Of a stretch of DNA of 52,608 bases, positions 36,248 through 44,297 are shown one piece after another; within the stretch, counting starts at the first letter, position 1; each line of letters begins with the position of its first letter. The DNA comes from Wenzhouxiangella sp. GTDB taxonomy: Bacteria; Pseudomonadota; Gammaproteobacteria; Xanthomonadales; Wenzhouxiangellaceae. The position numbers and the translations under genes were made by a program. The stretch covers positions 1-52,608 of the forward strand of contig SKQS01000048.1 in NCBI GenBank assembly GCA_007118895.1. Reading direction: 5' to 3'. Below the pieces are notes generated by a model that saw nothing but the letters and a program-made list of their open reading frames with translations, was not told the DNA's origin and searched no databases.

Positions 36248-36370
36248 GATCGCAAACCTCCTGTCCTTGCTAATCCCCCCTGAAACTGTCAACGTCTACA
36301 ATCTAACCAATGCTGCGCGTGGTTGCCAATCCTGTCAGACGAGAAGCGAAGTGCAGGCCCGATGATGGCC

Positions 36371-36401
36371 AAAAAAAGGGCCGGCGAGTAGCCGGCCCTT
36401 T
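36371..36401 (-). terminator. Rho-independent terminator of the DUF4168 gene
   Basis: On the minus strand AAAGGGCCGGC-TACTC-GCCGGCCCTTT forms an 11-bp stem followed by a run of seven T. It lies about 50 bases after the DUF4168 stop and is the clearest intrinsic terminator in the window. Confidence 0.9.
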
Positions 36402-36448
36402 GCTTGACTGGCAAACCAGTCATTTGCAGTCCTACGCGATAAAAGTGA

Positions 36449-36814
36449 TTACCGCTCGAGCATCGCGCCGAGGCGCTGCTGCAGTTCCGGGTCGGACTGG
36501 ATGGCCATGGCAATCTCGTTGAAGGACTCGACGTTGAGGCCGGCGTCCTCGACTGCCTGGGTCATCTCTTCATTGGCTTCCATCTGCAGCTCGTAAGCCT
36601 TTTCCGGGTCGTCCACGTTCTGCAGACGGCCGGTGAAGTCCTGGTTGATCCGCGTGATCTCCACCTGGGCCGTGGCAAACTGCTGCAGCTGCTGATCAGA
36701 AACTTCAATGGTTTCATGCTGCGGCGGCTGCATCTGGTAGTCCTGGGCCATCGCCAGGCCGGAGGCCATCAGCGAAACGGCGGCGGCAGTAATCCAGAGC
36801 TTGAAAGTTTTCAT
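36449..36814 (-). CDS. DUF4168 secreted protein
   Basis: The 121-residue product has a signal peptide (cleavage LAMA-QD, residue 23) and a DUF4168 region: EVSDQQLQQFATAQVEITRINQDF, QMEANEEMTQAVEDAGLNVESFNEIAMAIQSDPELQQRL, an all-helical domain. Such small periplasmic proteins are common in proteobacteria and cyanobacteria and have no settled function. AAGGAG lies 6 bases upstream of the ATG. The promoter region has a near-perfect sigma-54 site overlapped by a sigma-70-like one, and a sigma-54 activator gene pair lies divergently upstream. Confidence 0.85.
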   Translation of the reverse strand: MKTFKLWITAAAVSLMASGLAMAQDYQMQPPQHETIEVSDQQLQQFATAQVEITRINQDFTGRLQNVDDPEKAYELQMEANEEMTQAVEDAGLNVESFNEIAMAIQSDPELQQRLGAMLER

Positions 36815-36843
36815 GTGCTTCTCCTTGAGCGTTGCGAATGAAT

Positions 36844-36871
36844 TTTATACTTTGCCCGATCTATAAAGCAA
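36844..36871 (-). promoter_or_regulatory. Sigma-70-like promoter of the DUF4168 gene
   Basis: On the minus strand TTGCTT (36871-36866) and TATAAA (36849-36844) are separated by 16 bases, 30 bases before the ATG. It overlaps the sigma-54 site, so one of the two may be accidental. Confidence 0.4.
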
Positions 36872-36882
36872 TCTTCGTGCCA
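36867..36882 (-). promoter_or_regulatory. Sigma-54 promoter of the DUF4168 gene
   Basis: The minus strand reads TGGCACG-AAGA-TTGCT, a full match to the -24/-12 consensus TGGCACG-N4-TTGCW with the required 10 bases between GG and GC. The transcript would start about 40 bases before the ATG. Upstream, GCTGG-AATATTG-CCAGC (36914-36930) is a possible activator site. Confidence 0.75.
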
Positions 36883-36983
36883 TTCTCGCAAGTATCTGAT
36901 TTTTCATTTTTTTGCTGGAATATTGCCAGCCAGCGGTGACCAGGTATGTGTCATAATGGCGCATGTGCCTTGTCGAGAGTGCC

Positions 36984-38420
36984 ATGCGCAGCCTCAGAAC
37001 CCAACTGATCTTGCAGATATTCCTGCCCCTGACACTGGTGTCCACGCTGGTGGTCTGGCAGACCTTTTCCACCGTGGAAAGCCTGATGGAGCATCGGCTC
37101 GAAAAGGAGATCGAGCTGGTTGCACGCGCCCTGCGGCTGCCGGTGGAGCAGGCGCTGCTGGAGCGCGACCTGAGGCGACTCGAGCAGTCACTGTCGGCGG
37201 CTTTCGAGATCGACCGGGTCTACGGTGCCTTTGTCTATGATGCCAATGGTCAGCGAGTTGCGGTTGCAGGCGAGGTAGTGCCGGGACGCCAGCAACAGCG
37301 TCAGGCCGTCGAAGTGGTGGCGCTGGGCGAGGAGCTTGGGGCTTATGCCGACATGGGTGGTGAAGAGGTGTTTTCCTATTTCGTGCCGCTGACCGGGCCC
37401 GGCGGTCGTATCGAGGGCCTGCTGCAGGTGGTGCGTCAGGAAAGCGAGATTGCGCTCAGGCTTCGCGATATCCGCAATCGCGCCTGGTGGATGTGGGGCG
37501 GGGTGATGCTGCTGGTGTTCTCGGTGCTGCTGCTTGGGCATCGCCTGGCGGTGGTACGGCATGTCGAGAAGCTGCTGGCCGACATGCACAAGGTGGAATC
37601 CGGAGAGCATGCCCATCGGGCACGGATTCGCGGGCCGCTGGAGCTGGCCCGGCTGGCCGAGGCGCTGAATCGAATGCTGGATGGCATCCAGCGCATGGAA
37701 TCCGAGCTGGCCGACAAGCGCCGCGAGCATCTGGAGATGACAGAGCGCATGCGCGAGCAGGAAAAACTGGCTGCCCTGGGTCGTTTTTCCTCCGGTGTCG
37801 CGCATGAACTGGGCGCGCCGCTGACTGTAATTGATGGCGATGCCAGGCGGCTTGAGCGCGACAACACGGGCGATCAGGAGGCCCGGCGGCGGCTCGGCCG
37901 CATGCGCCGGCAGGTCGACCGCACACGACAGCTGATTCGCCAGTTGATGGACTTCGTGCGAGACGATGACAGTCAGCCGGAACGGATTGATGTGCCGCTG
38001 CTGCTCAAGCGCGTGGCCACCGGGGTGGCGCCACAGGCTGACCAGCTCGGCATCAGGGTCAGCTTTGCCGAGCTGCCGGATGGCATCGCCTTGCGCGGCT
38101 TCCCGGTAAGACTGGAACATGCCCTGCTCAACCTGACCCGCAACGCGGTGCAGGCAGCAAGGCGGCAGGTTGCGGTCTCGGTTTTGCGAGAGGGTGACCG
38201 GGTGGTGCTGGCCGTGGAGGATGACGGTTCCGGTGTGCCGGAGGCGATCAGTGACCGCATCTTCGAGCCCTTCCAGACCTCGCGGGAGCAGGGGGAGGGC
38301 ACCGGCCTGGGCCTGGCCATCGTGCGCAGCGTGGCCGAGGAACATGGAGCTGCCATCGAGGTCGACCGCAGCGAGCGGCTGGGGGGAAGCCGCTTTCGCC
38401 TGATCCTGAAGGCGGACTGA
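36984..38420 (+). CDS. Membrane sensor histidine kinase
   Basis: From the ATG at 36984 the kinase is 478 residues. It has a transmembrane helix near the N-terminus (LILQIFLPLTLVSTLVVW), a periplasmic domain of about 130 residues, a second helix (WMWGGVMLLVFSVLLLGHRLA), a HAMP region, HisKA with the phospho-accepting His in GVAHELGAPLTVIDGDA, and an ATPase domain with NLTRNAVQAA, DDGSGVPEA and GTGLGLAIV. An ATG at 36963 would add seven residues but lies where the transcript may begin. The response-regulator gene follows after two bases. The signal is unknown. Confidence 0.9.
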   Translation: MRSLRTQLILQIFLPLTLVSTLVVWQTFSTVESLMEHRLEKEIELVARALRLPVEQALLERDLRRLEQSLSAAFEIDRVYGAFVYDANGQRVAVAGEVVPGRQQQRQAVEVVALGEELGAYADMGGEEVFSYFVPLTGPGGRIEGLLQVVRQESEIALRLRDIRNRAWWMWGGVMLLVFSVLLLGHRLAVVRHVEKLLADMHKVESGEHAHRARIRGPLELARLAEALNRMLDGIQRMESELADKRREHLEMTERMREQEKLAALGRFSSGVAHELGAPLTVIDGDARRLERDNTGDQEARRRLGRMRRQVDRTRQLIRQLMDFVRDDDSQPERIDVPLLLKRVATGVAPQADQLGIRVSFAELPDGIALRGFPVRLEHALLNLTRNAVQAARRQVAVSVLREGDRVVLAVEDDGSGVPEAISDRIFEPFQTSREQGEGTGLGLAIVRSVAEEHGAAIEVDRSERLGGSRFRLILKAD

Positions 38421-38422
38421 TC

Positions 38423-39826
38423 ATGCCAGACAACACCCGAGTCATGCTGGTAGAGGACGACAAGGCGCTCAACGAGCTGCTGGTCGAGGAGCTGGAGTCG
38501 GAAGGCTACGAGGTCAGCGCCTGTGCCAGCGCCGAACAGGCGATCGAGGCGATGGAGGAATTCGAGCCCGATGTGGTGGTGACCGACCTGCAGCTGCCCG
38601 GATCAGACGGGATGGCGCTGCTGGCCAGGCTGCGTGAGCGTCACGCTCCTCCGGAGGTGCTGATGATCACCGCCTTCGGCACCGTCGATCGGGCGGTGGC
38701 GGCGCTCAAGGCCGGCGCCGACAACTTCCTGACCAAGCCGCTGGACATGGATCACTTCACCCTGAGCGTGCGGCGGCTGGTTGCCAATCGTCGACTCAAG
38801 ACCGAGGTCGCCCGGTTTCGCGAACTGCTGGGCCAGCATGACTTTCACGGCCTGATTGGCGGCAGTCGCGCCATGCGGGTGCTGTTTGACCGCGTTCGCC
38901 AGATTGGGCCGGCCGATGGCCCGGTGCTGGTAACCGGCGAATCCGGGACAGGCAAGGACCTGGTTGCCCGAGCCATTCACGAGGAAAGCGCGCGTGCCAG
39001 GCGACCGTTTCTGGCCGTCAACTGTGCCGGGGTCCCGGCCGAGTTGCTGGAAAGCGAGTTCTTCGGTCATGCCGCGGGCGCTTTCTCCGGCGCCGATCGC
39101 GCCCGTCCCGGGCTGTTTCGTGAGGCCGATGGCGGCACCCTGTTCCTCGATGAAATCGGGGAGATGCCGCGGGCGCTGCAGGCCAAGCTGTTGAGAGCGC
39201 TACAGGACGGGCAGATCCGCCCTGTCGGCGCCGACCGCGAACACCAGGTTGATGTGCGCCTGGTGGCTGCGACCAACCGCGACCTGGGAGAACTGGTCGA
39301 GCAGGGTGATTTTCGCCAGGATCTGTACTACCGCCTCGAGGCGTTCCAGCTTGATATTCCGCCGCTGCGCGAGCGTCAGGACGACCTGGATCTGCTGGCG
39401 ATGAGCTTCCTGGAGGGCTTCGCCGCGTCCGGCCAGCGTCCGGCACGGCGTCTGTCCCCGGAAGCCCTGGACTGTCTCAAGCGCTATTCCTGGCCCGGCA
39501 ATGTGCGTGAGCTGAGGAACGCCATCGAGCGGGCCGTAACCTTCTGCAGTGAGGAAGCCATAGCGCCGGTTCATCTGCCCGAGCGGGTCCGCCGCGCGGC
39601 CAGCCAGGCGCAGCCCAGGTCCGATTTGGCCCGGGCTCAGGCACCGACAGCCGAGGCCGTGCCCGAAGAATTGCTGGAAGGCAATCTGCTGCCGTCCATG
39701 GACGAACTGCGCCGACGCTATGTGCGCTATGTGCTCGAACGGGTCGACGGCAACAAGCGTCGCGCCGCAGCCCTGCTGGGGGTGGGCCGGCGGACCCTGT
39801 ACCGGTGGCTGGAGGAATCTCCGTAG
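38423..39826 (+). CDS. Sigma-54-dependent response regulator (NtrC family)
   Basis: The 467-residue protein has a receiver domain (phospho-acceptor Asp in VVVTDLQLPGSDG, Lys in LTKPLDM), an AAA+ activator domain (Walker A GESGTGKDLVARAIHEE, GAFSGAD loop, Walker B GGTLFLDEIGEMP, arginine region YYRLEAFQLDIPPLRERQDD) and a C-terminal Fis-type helix-turn-helix (GNKRRAAALLGVGRRTLYRW). The sigma-54-contacting loop reads GAFSGA instead of GAFTGA, a conservative change. It forms an operon with the kinase. The sigma-54 promoter 1.5 kb upstream, on the opposite strand, is the obvious candidate target. Confidence 0.93.
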   Translation: MPDNTRVMLVEDDKALNELLVEELESEGYEVSACASAEQAIEAMEEFEPDVVVTDLQLPGSDGMALLARLRERHAPPEVLMITAFGTVDRAVAALKAGADNFLTKPLDMDHFTLSVRRLVANRRLKTEVARFRELLGQHDFHGLIGGSRAMRVLFDRVRQIGPADGPVLVTGESGTGKDLVARAIHEESARARRPFLAVNCAGVPAELLESEFFGHAAGAFSGADRARPGLFREADGGTLFLDEIGEMPRALQAKLLRALQDGQIRPVGADREHQVDVRLVAATNRDLGELVEQGDFRQDLYYRLEAFQLDIPPLRERQDDLDLLAMSFLEGFAASGQRPARRLSPEALDCLKRYSWPGNVRELRNAIERAVTFCSEEAIAPVHLPERVRRAASQAQPRSDLARAQAPTAEAVPEELLEGNLLPSMDELRRRYVRYVLERVDGNKRRAAALLGVGRRTLYRWLEESP

Positions 39827-39834
39827 GGACCGGT

Positions 39835-40818
39835 TTACCGTTTCGACCGGTCGGCTGCCAAAGGCCGCGCCACCAGCTGCCAGCTGATGCCCTTCAGCCC
39901 GACATCGGTGCGTAGCAGCCGGTGGTCGGCGCCGCTCAGGTGTTGATAGTGACCGGGTCGGACCCGGGCCGGCAGGAACACCGGTCCAAAGCGAACCCGC
40001 TTGAGCCGCGCGACCGTAGCGCCGACCGCCTCCCACAAGCGTCTGACCTCGCGATTGCGGCCTTCCATGATGGTCACTGTGTACCAGGTATGTCCGCTGG
40101 TCACCTCGCCCGGCACCAGGTCGGAAAATTGCGCGGTTCCGTCTTCCAGCTGCACGCCCTCGAGCAGGGCGCGAATCTGCTCCTCGTCGATGGCGCCCCG
40201 TATCCGGCACAGATACTCGCGGTCGACCCGGCCGGCCGGGTGCATCATGCGGTTGGCCAGCTCGCCGTCGGTGGTCAGCAGCAGCAGGCCGGCGGTATTG
40301 AGATCCAGCCGACCGATCGCGATCCAGCGACCGTGCGGTGGGCTGGGCAGGCGGTCGAATACGGTACGCCGGCCCTCGGGGTCGGAGCGGGTAGTCACCT
40401 CGCCCTCCGGCTTGTGGTAGATCAGCGTGGCGTGATCCAGCTGTCTGGCGCAGACCTCGAGAGACTGATCCCTGAACGTAATCTTGTCGCCTGCGGTGAC
40501 GGTGGCGCCAAGCCTGGCGACTTGACCATTGAGGCGCACCTGGCCCTGATCGATGGCCTTTTCCAGCGCGCGACGCGAGCCCAGGCCGCTGGTGGCCAGC
40601 ACCTTGTGCAGGCGGTCCGGCTCGAGATCGGAAGGCGGCTGGTGCGCCGGGCGGCTGCCTGTCTTGCGCCTAGTCGGCCCGCGGGGGGCGGTTTTCGTCC
40701 GCTTCGGTCCCGGCCTGCGTTTCTTCGTCGTGTTCGGCCGAGTCTGGCTCCGGTCGGGCGTCTTCGGCGTCTGCCGGCTGCGGCGCTTGGTCGTCCTGCT
40801 CGGCTTCCTGTCTGTCAT
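39835..40818 (-). CDS. rluB: 23S rRNA pseudouridine synthase RluB-like
   Basis: The enzyme isomerises a uridine of 23S rRNA (U2605 for RluB). The 327-residue protein has a highly basic low-complexity head (residues 1-62), an S4 domain (DRLHKVLATSGLGSRRALEKAI) and the catalytic domain with GRLDLNTAGLLLLTTDGELA, whose Asp is the nucleophile, and EGRNREVRRLWEAVG. No ATG, GTG or TTG occurs in frame between 40818 and the S4 domain, so the basic head is real. It is encoded in a 149-base overlap with the 3' end of scpB. Confidence 0.9.
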   Translation of the reverse strand: MTDRKPSRTTKRRSRQTPKTPDRSQTRPNTTKKRRPGPKRTKTAPRGPTRRKTGSRPAHQPPSDLEPDRLHKVLATSGLGSRRALEKAIDQGQVRLNGQVARLGATVTAGDKITFRDQSLEVCARQLDHATLIYHKPEGEVTTRSDPEGRRTVFDRLPSPPHGRWIAIGRLDLNTAGLLLLTTDGELANRMMHPAGRVDREYLCRIRGAIDEEQIRALLEGVQLEDGTAQFSDLVPGEVTSGHTWYTVTIMEGRNREVRRLWEAVGATVARLKRVRFGPVFLPARVRPGHYQHLSGADHRLLRTDVGLKGISWQLVARPLAADRSKR

Positions 40819-41416
40819 CGGATGGCTCCGGGGTGCTGGGCTTTTCGGCCGGGCCTGGCATGGTCAGCGCCAGTTCCGGCTCGAAGTTGTCGATATCCTT
40901 GATTTCGGCCAGGGTCGGCAGTTCATCCAGCGCCTTGAGATTGAAGTAGTCCAGAAAGGCCTTGGTGGTGCCCAGAAGCTCCGGTCTACCGGGCACATCA
41001 CGGTGACCGACGACCCGAATCCATTCGCGCTCCTGCAGGGTGCGCAGAATGTTCGCGCTGAGCGAGACTCCACGAATCTGCTCGATCTCGCCGCGGGTGA
41101 TCGGCTGGCGATAGGCGATGATGGCCAGGGTCTCCAGCAGCGCCCGGGAATACTTCGGCGGCTTGTCTACCCACATCTGGCCGATGATCGGCATCAGCTC
41201 GGCGCGAATTTGCAGCCGAAAACCGCTGGCGACCTCGGTCAGCTCGATGGCGCGGTCTGCAAGCTCGCCGTCGAGCGCGGCCAGGGCCTGTTTCAGCTTG
41301 CCATGGCCGGGCTGCTCATCGCTTGGAAACAGTGCGTTGAGCTGGTTGAGACTGAGCGGCTCGCCGGCGGCCAGCAGCGCGCCTTCGACAATACGCTTGA
41401 GTGACTGGATATCCAT
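40670..41416 (-). CDS. scpB: Segregation and condensation protein B
   Basis: ScpB is a winged-helix subunit of the SMC-ScpAB condensin. From ATG 41416 the protein is 248 residues. The two winged helices contain MDIQSLKRIVEGALLAAGEPLS, KYSRALLETLAIIAYRQPITRGEIEQIRGVS and GRPELLGTTKAFLDYFNL. After residue 190 an acidic, Glu/Asp/Pro-rich tail follows, encoded by DNA that also encodes the rluB head. The 54 residues of the longer upstream frame overlap scpA and are not conserved. scpA lies 23 bases upstream. Confidence 0.93.
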   Translation of the reverse strand: MDIQSLKRIVEGALLAAGEPLSLNQLNALFPSDEQPGHGKLKQALAALDGELADRAIELTEVASGFRLQIRAELMPIIGQMWVDKPPKYSRALLETLAIIAYRQPITRGEIEQIRGVSLSANILRTLQEREWIRVVGHRDVPGRPELLGTTKAFLDYFNLKALDELPTLAEIKDIDNFEPELALTMPGPAEKPSTPEPSDDRQEAEQDDQAPQPADAEDARPEPDSAEHDEETQAGTEADENRPPRAD

Positions 41417-41439
41417 GATCTTGGCTGGACGCGGATCGG

Positions 41440-42249
41440 TCAGGTCGAGGGGTGGCGGATGTAGATGCGGCCGTACAGGTCCTGCTGAACCAGATCGATC
41501 AGGTGCTCGCGCAGCAGTTCGAGTATGGCCAGGAAGGTCACCACCACGCCGCGTCGACCCTCGTTGAAATCGAAGCACTGCTCGAATTCGACAAAGCGAT
41601 TCGCTGAAACCATGCCGGCAATGCGGCTCATGCGCTCGCGCACCGACAGCGGTTCGGCCTGGATGTGATGATGGGCGAACAGTTCGGCCCGGGCCATGAC
41701 ATCGCGCAGTGCCAGCAGCAGTTCCTTGAGGTCGACTTCCGGCGGCAGTCGCACCGGCTGGTGATGATCGATACCGGCCGATGCCACCTGGAGGTCGCGT
41801 TCCATTCGCGGCAATTCGTCGAGGTCGTCGGCGGCCTGCTTGAAACGCTCGTACTCCTGCAGCCGGCGGATCAGCTCGGCGCGCGGATCCTCATCCTCCT
41901 CTCCTTCGGCCTGTGGGCGCGGCAGCAGCATGCGCGACTTGATTTCGGCCAGAATCGCTGCCATCACCAGGTATTCTGCGGCAAGGCTCAGGCGCAGGCC
42001 CTCCATCAGCTCGATGTAGCTGGTGTACTGACGGGTGACTTCCGCGATCGGGATGTCCAGGATATCCAGGTTCTGACGCCGGATCAGGTACAAAAGCAGG
42101 TCCAGCGGCCCCTCGAAGGTTTCGAGAAAGACCTCCAGGGCGTCGGGCGGGATGTAGAGATCATCCGGCAGCTGAAGTACCGGTTTGCCGTCAACCACGG
42201 CAAACGGCATCTCGCCCTGCTTTTCGCTGAGTAGGATCGGCTCGTTCAT
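41440..42249 (-). CDS. scpA: Segregation and condensation protein A (kleisin)
   Basis: ScpA bridges the SMC heads. The 269-residue protein contains the kleisin N-terminal region ALEVFLETFEGPLDLLLYLIRRQNLDILDIPIAEVTRQY, YLVMAAILAEIKSRMLLP and a C-terminal winged helix (VVVTFLAILELLREHLIDLVQ). It precedes scpB on the minus strand, and smc lies 2 kb away on the plus strand, so the whole condensin is in the window. Confidence 0.94.
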   Translation of the reverse strand: MNEPILLSEKQGEMPFAVVDGKPVLQLPDDLYIPPDALEVFLETFEGPLDLLLYLIRRQNLDILDIPIAEVTRQYTSYIELMEGLRLSLAAEYLVMAAILAEIKSRMLLPRPQAEGEEDEDPRAELIRRLQEYERFKQAADDLDELPRMERDLQVASAGIDHHQPVRLPPEVDLKELLLALRDVMARAELFAHHHIQAEPLSVRERMSRIAGMVSANRFVEFEQCFDFNEGRRGVVVTFLAILELLREHLIDLVQQDLYGRIYIRHPST

Positions 42250-42413
42250 TACCGCGGGAGTGTAACCGATTCACGGAACGACGCGCCCTTGTCATTGGGC
42301 CAGCCAATACGTTATTTTGAGCGGCTGGCCGGAATTGGCATCGACAGGCGGCAATGTCCCGGCTGGTGCCGAATAACGAGAATGGGCAAAACTTGAAGGA
42401 CTGGGCAAACGAC

Positions 42414-42713
42414 ATGCTGTACATGATCCTGGGACAGGAATCACCCGAGGGGCTGGCGCGCCGCGCCACCTCGCGCGAGGCACACCTGGCACGCTTGCGT
42501 GCGCTGGTTGATGAGGGCCGGCTGCTGACTGCCGGCCCCCTGCCGGCCATGGACGCCGAAGATCCGGGTCCGGCCGGCTTTAGCGGCTCACTGGTGGTGG
42601 CCGAGTTCGAGTCGCTGGAGGCCGCCACCGCCTGGGCCGAATCCGACCCCTATATCCAGTCTGGCGCCTGGACCGGCGCCGACGTGCGACCCTACAAGGC
42701 GGTGTTGCCGTGA
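42414..42713 (+). CDS. YciI-family protein
   Basis: YciI proteins are small ferredoxin-like-fold proteins, often dimeric, with a conserved His-Asp pair. The 99-residue product starts MLYMILGQESPEGLARR and has the motifs REAHLARLRALVDEGRLLTAGPL, GFSGSLVVAEFESLEAATAWAESDPY and AWTGADVRPYKAVLP. The ATG at 42414 gives the normal family length; upstream in-frame residues are not conserved. Its stop overlaps the start of the bolA-like gene. Confidence 0.88.
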   Translation: MLYMILGQESPEGLARRATSREAHLARLRALVDEGRLLTAGPLPAMDAEDPGPAGFSGSLVVAEFESLEAATAWAESDPYIQSGAWTGADVRPYKAVLP

Positions 42714-42979
42714 CCGCCGAGCGAATCGAGATGATTCGTCAGCGCATCGAAAATGCGCTGGCTCCGTCGATGCTGGAGATCATCGATGAATCGCATCTGC
42801 ATCGTGGTCATCCCGGCGCCCGGGACGGCCGCGGCCATTTCCGTGTCCAGATTGTCAGTGACCGCTTTGCGGGCCAGCCGCGGCTGGCCCGCCATCGCCA
42901 GGTTTACGACGCGCTGGGCGAACTGATGACAACCGATATCCACGCTTTGACCATCGAGGCCAAGACCGACAATGAATAG
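42710..42979 (+). CDS. BolA-family protein
   Basis: BolA proteins work with monothiol glutaredoxins in iron-sulfur handling. The 89-residue protein has the family core ALAPSMLEIIDESHLHRGHPGARDGRGHFRVQIVSDRF and the C-terminal signature RHRQVYDALGELM. It starts at GTG 42710, overlapping the YciI stop, and its last eight bases overlap the next gene. Confidence 0.9.
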   Translation: MTAERIEMIRQRIENALAPSMLEIIDESHLHRGHPGARDGRGHFRVQIVSDRFAGQPRLARHRQVYDALGELMTTDIHALTIEAKTDNE

Positions 42980-43808
42980 AATGTTGAACGGATTGCTGAT
43001 CGCTGCTGCGATCGTCCTGCTGCTGAGCGCCTGCTCCGGCCGCGACGACCACGCGCTGCTCAGCGAGGAAGACACCGTGCTGGTGCTGGTCGACGATCAG
43101 CCGATCACCCTGGGAATGCTCGAGTTCCTGATGGAAGCCAGGGGCGTCGCGGAAGACGATACCGAAGGCATGCGTGAGCTGTTCGAAGAAATGATCCGGA
43201 TACGCGCCGTCGCCAATGTTGCGCTCACAGGAGGCCTGGCTGACGAAAAAACGGTGCGCGCCGAGCGCATGATCCGCGACATGGATACGCTGTACCTGAA
43301 CTACGTCAACCGTTTCAATCGTGAAAACCCGATTACTGACGAAGAGGTCGAAGCTGCCTACGAGCGTCAGGTTCGCGAAGCCGGTCAGTCGCAGTATCGG
43401 ATCGAGGCCATCGCCTTTCCCGACCAGGCCGAGGCGTTGCGGCTGATCGTGGCCCTGGATGAAGGCGAACTGAGCTATCAGCAGGTCCGTGATGATGCCC
43501 GCCAGCGTGGTCTTCAGATCGAACAGCCTGGCTGGATAGAGCGTAGTCAGGTGCCGCCGGACTTTGCCACCGAGCTGGTCGAGACCGAGCCGGGCAACGT
43601 CGTCGGTCTGCCGCTGCAGACTCCGCAGGGCTGGCTGATCATCCATGTCGCAGACATCCGCGAACTGGAAGTTCCGGCACTTGACGAGGTGCGCGAAGGC
43701 GTGGCCCGGGCGTTGAGCCAGCAACGTCTTCAGCAGTTGATGGAGCAGTACTACCAGGCCGCCGAAATCACTCCCATGCTGCCACTGGAACAGGCTGCCG
43801 CAGAGTGA
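42972..43808 (+). CDS. Parvulin-like peptidyl-prolyl isomerase lipoprotein
   Basis: The 278-residue protein has a lipoprotein signal (LLLSAC, Cys at about residue 21), a SurA-like N-terminal helical region (EEDTVLVLVDDQPITLGMLEFLM) and a PpiC-type domain at about 135-235 (YRIEAIAFPDQAEAL, VVGLPLQTPQGWLIIHVADIRE). A C-terminal helix with DEVREGVARALSQQRLQQLMEQYY follows. It is a likely periplasmic chaperone anchored in a membrane. Isomerase activity is not certain. It overlaps bolA by eight bases. Confidence 0.82.
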   Translation: MNRMLNGLLIAAAIVLLLSACSGRDDHALLSEEDTVLVLVDDQPITLGMLEFLMEARGVAEDDTEGMRELFEEMIRIRAVANVALTGGLADEKTVRAERMIRDMDTLYLNYVNRFNRENPITDEEVEAAYERQVREAGQSQYRIEAIAFPDQAEALRLIVALDEGELSYQQVRDDARQRGLQIEQPGWIERSQVPPDFATELVETEPGNVVGLPLQTPQGWLIIHVADIRELEVPALDEVREGVARALSQQRLQQLMEQYYQAAEITPMLPLEQAAAE

Positions 43809-43822
43809 TGGTCAGCCCGGGT

Positions 43823-44212
43823 TCACGGCAGGTTGACCGCTTCCGGCGCCTGCCAGTCCGGAGCGCGGTGCTCGGCAATGACCCGGGTGTAGATGCCGCC
43901 GCGCACGTTGAAGTCGGCATCCAGGCGCATGAAGCGAGGCCGGGTTGCGGCGACCAGGTCATCGAGGATGCGATTGGTGACCGCCTCGTGGAAGGCACCT
44001 TCGTCGCGAAAGCTCCAGATGTAGCTCTTGAGCGCCTTGAGCTCCACGCACAGGCGATTCGGAACATAGCTCAAATGCAGCTCGGCAAAGTCCGGCTGGC
44101 CGGTCTTGGGACACAGGCAGGTGAACTCGGGAATGCGGATGCGAATGGTATAATCTCGCTCCGGTTGCGGGTTGGGAAAGACTTCCAGATCCTTGCTGGG
44201 TTGACTTGGCAT
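43823..44212 (-). CDS. queF: NADPH-dependent 7-cyano-7-deazaguanine reductase
   Basis: QueF reduces preQ0 to preQ1 in queuosine synthesis. The 129-residue protein is the short, unimodular form. It has the catalytic Cys in [21 protein letters not shown], the substrate motif [21 protein letters not shown] and [10 protein letters not shown]. It converges on the isomerase gene and is divergent from smc. Confidence 0.93.
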   Translation of the reverse strand: MPSQPSKDLEVFPNPQPERDYTIRIRIPEFTCLCPKTGQPDFAELHLSYVPNRLCVELKALKSYIWSFRDEGAFHEAVTNRILDDLVAATRPRFMRLDADFNVRGGIYTRVIAEHRAPDWQAPEAVNLP

Positions 44213-44297
44213 CTTGCGAAAACCTTGCGTGAGTTTGCTGTCGGCCGGCAGAACTTACCGGCCAATATTTAACCAGAAAAACAAGCACAATGCGTCA

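Noticed and set aside
36923-36957. Sigma-70 promoter TTGCCA/CATAAT for the histidine kinase
   Set aside because: The spacer would be 23 bases, too long for a normal promoter.
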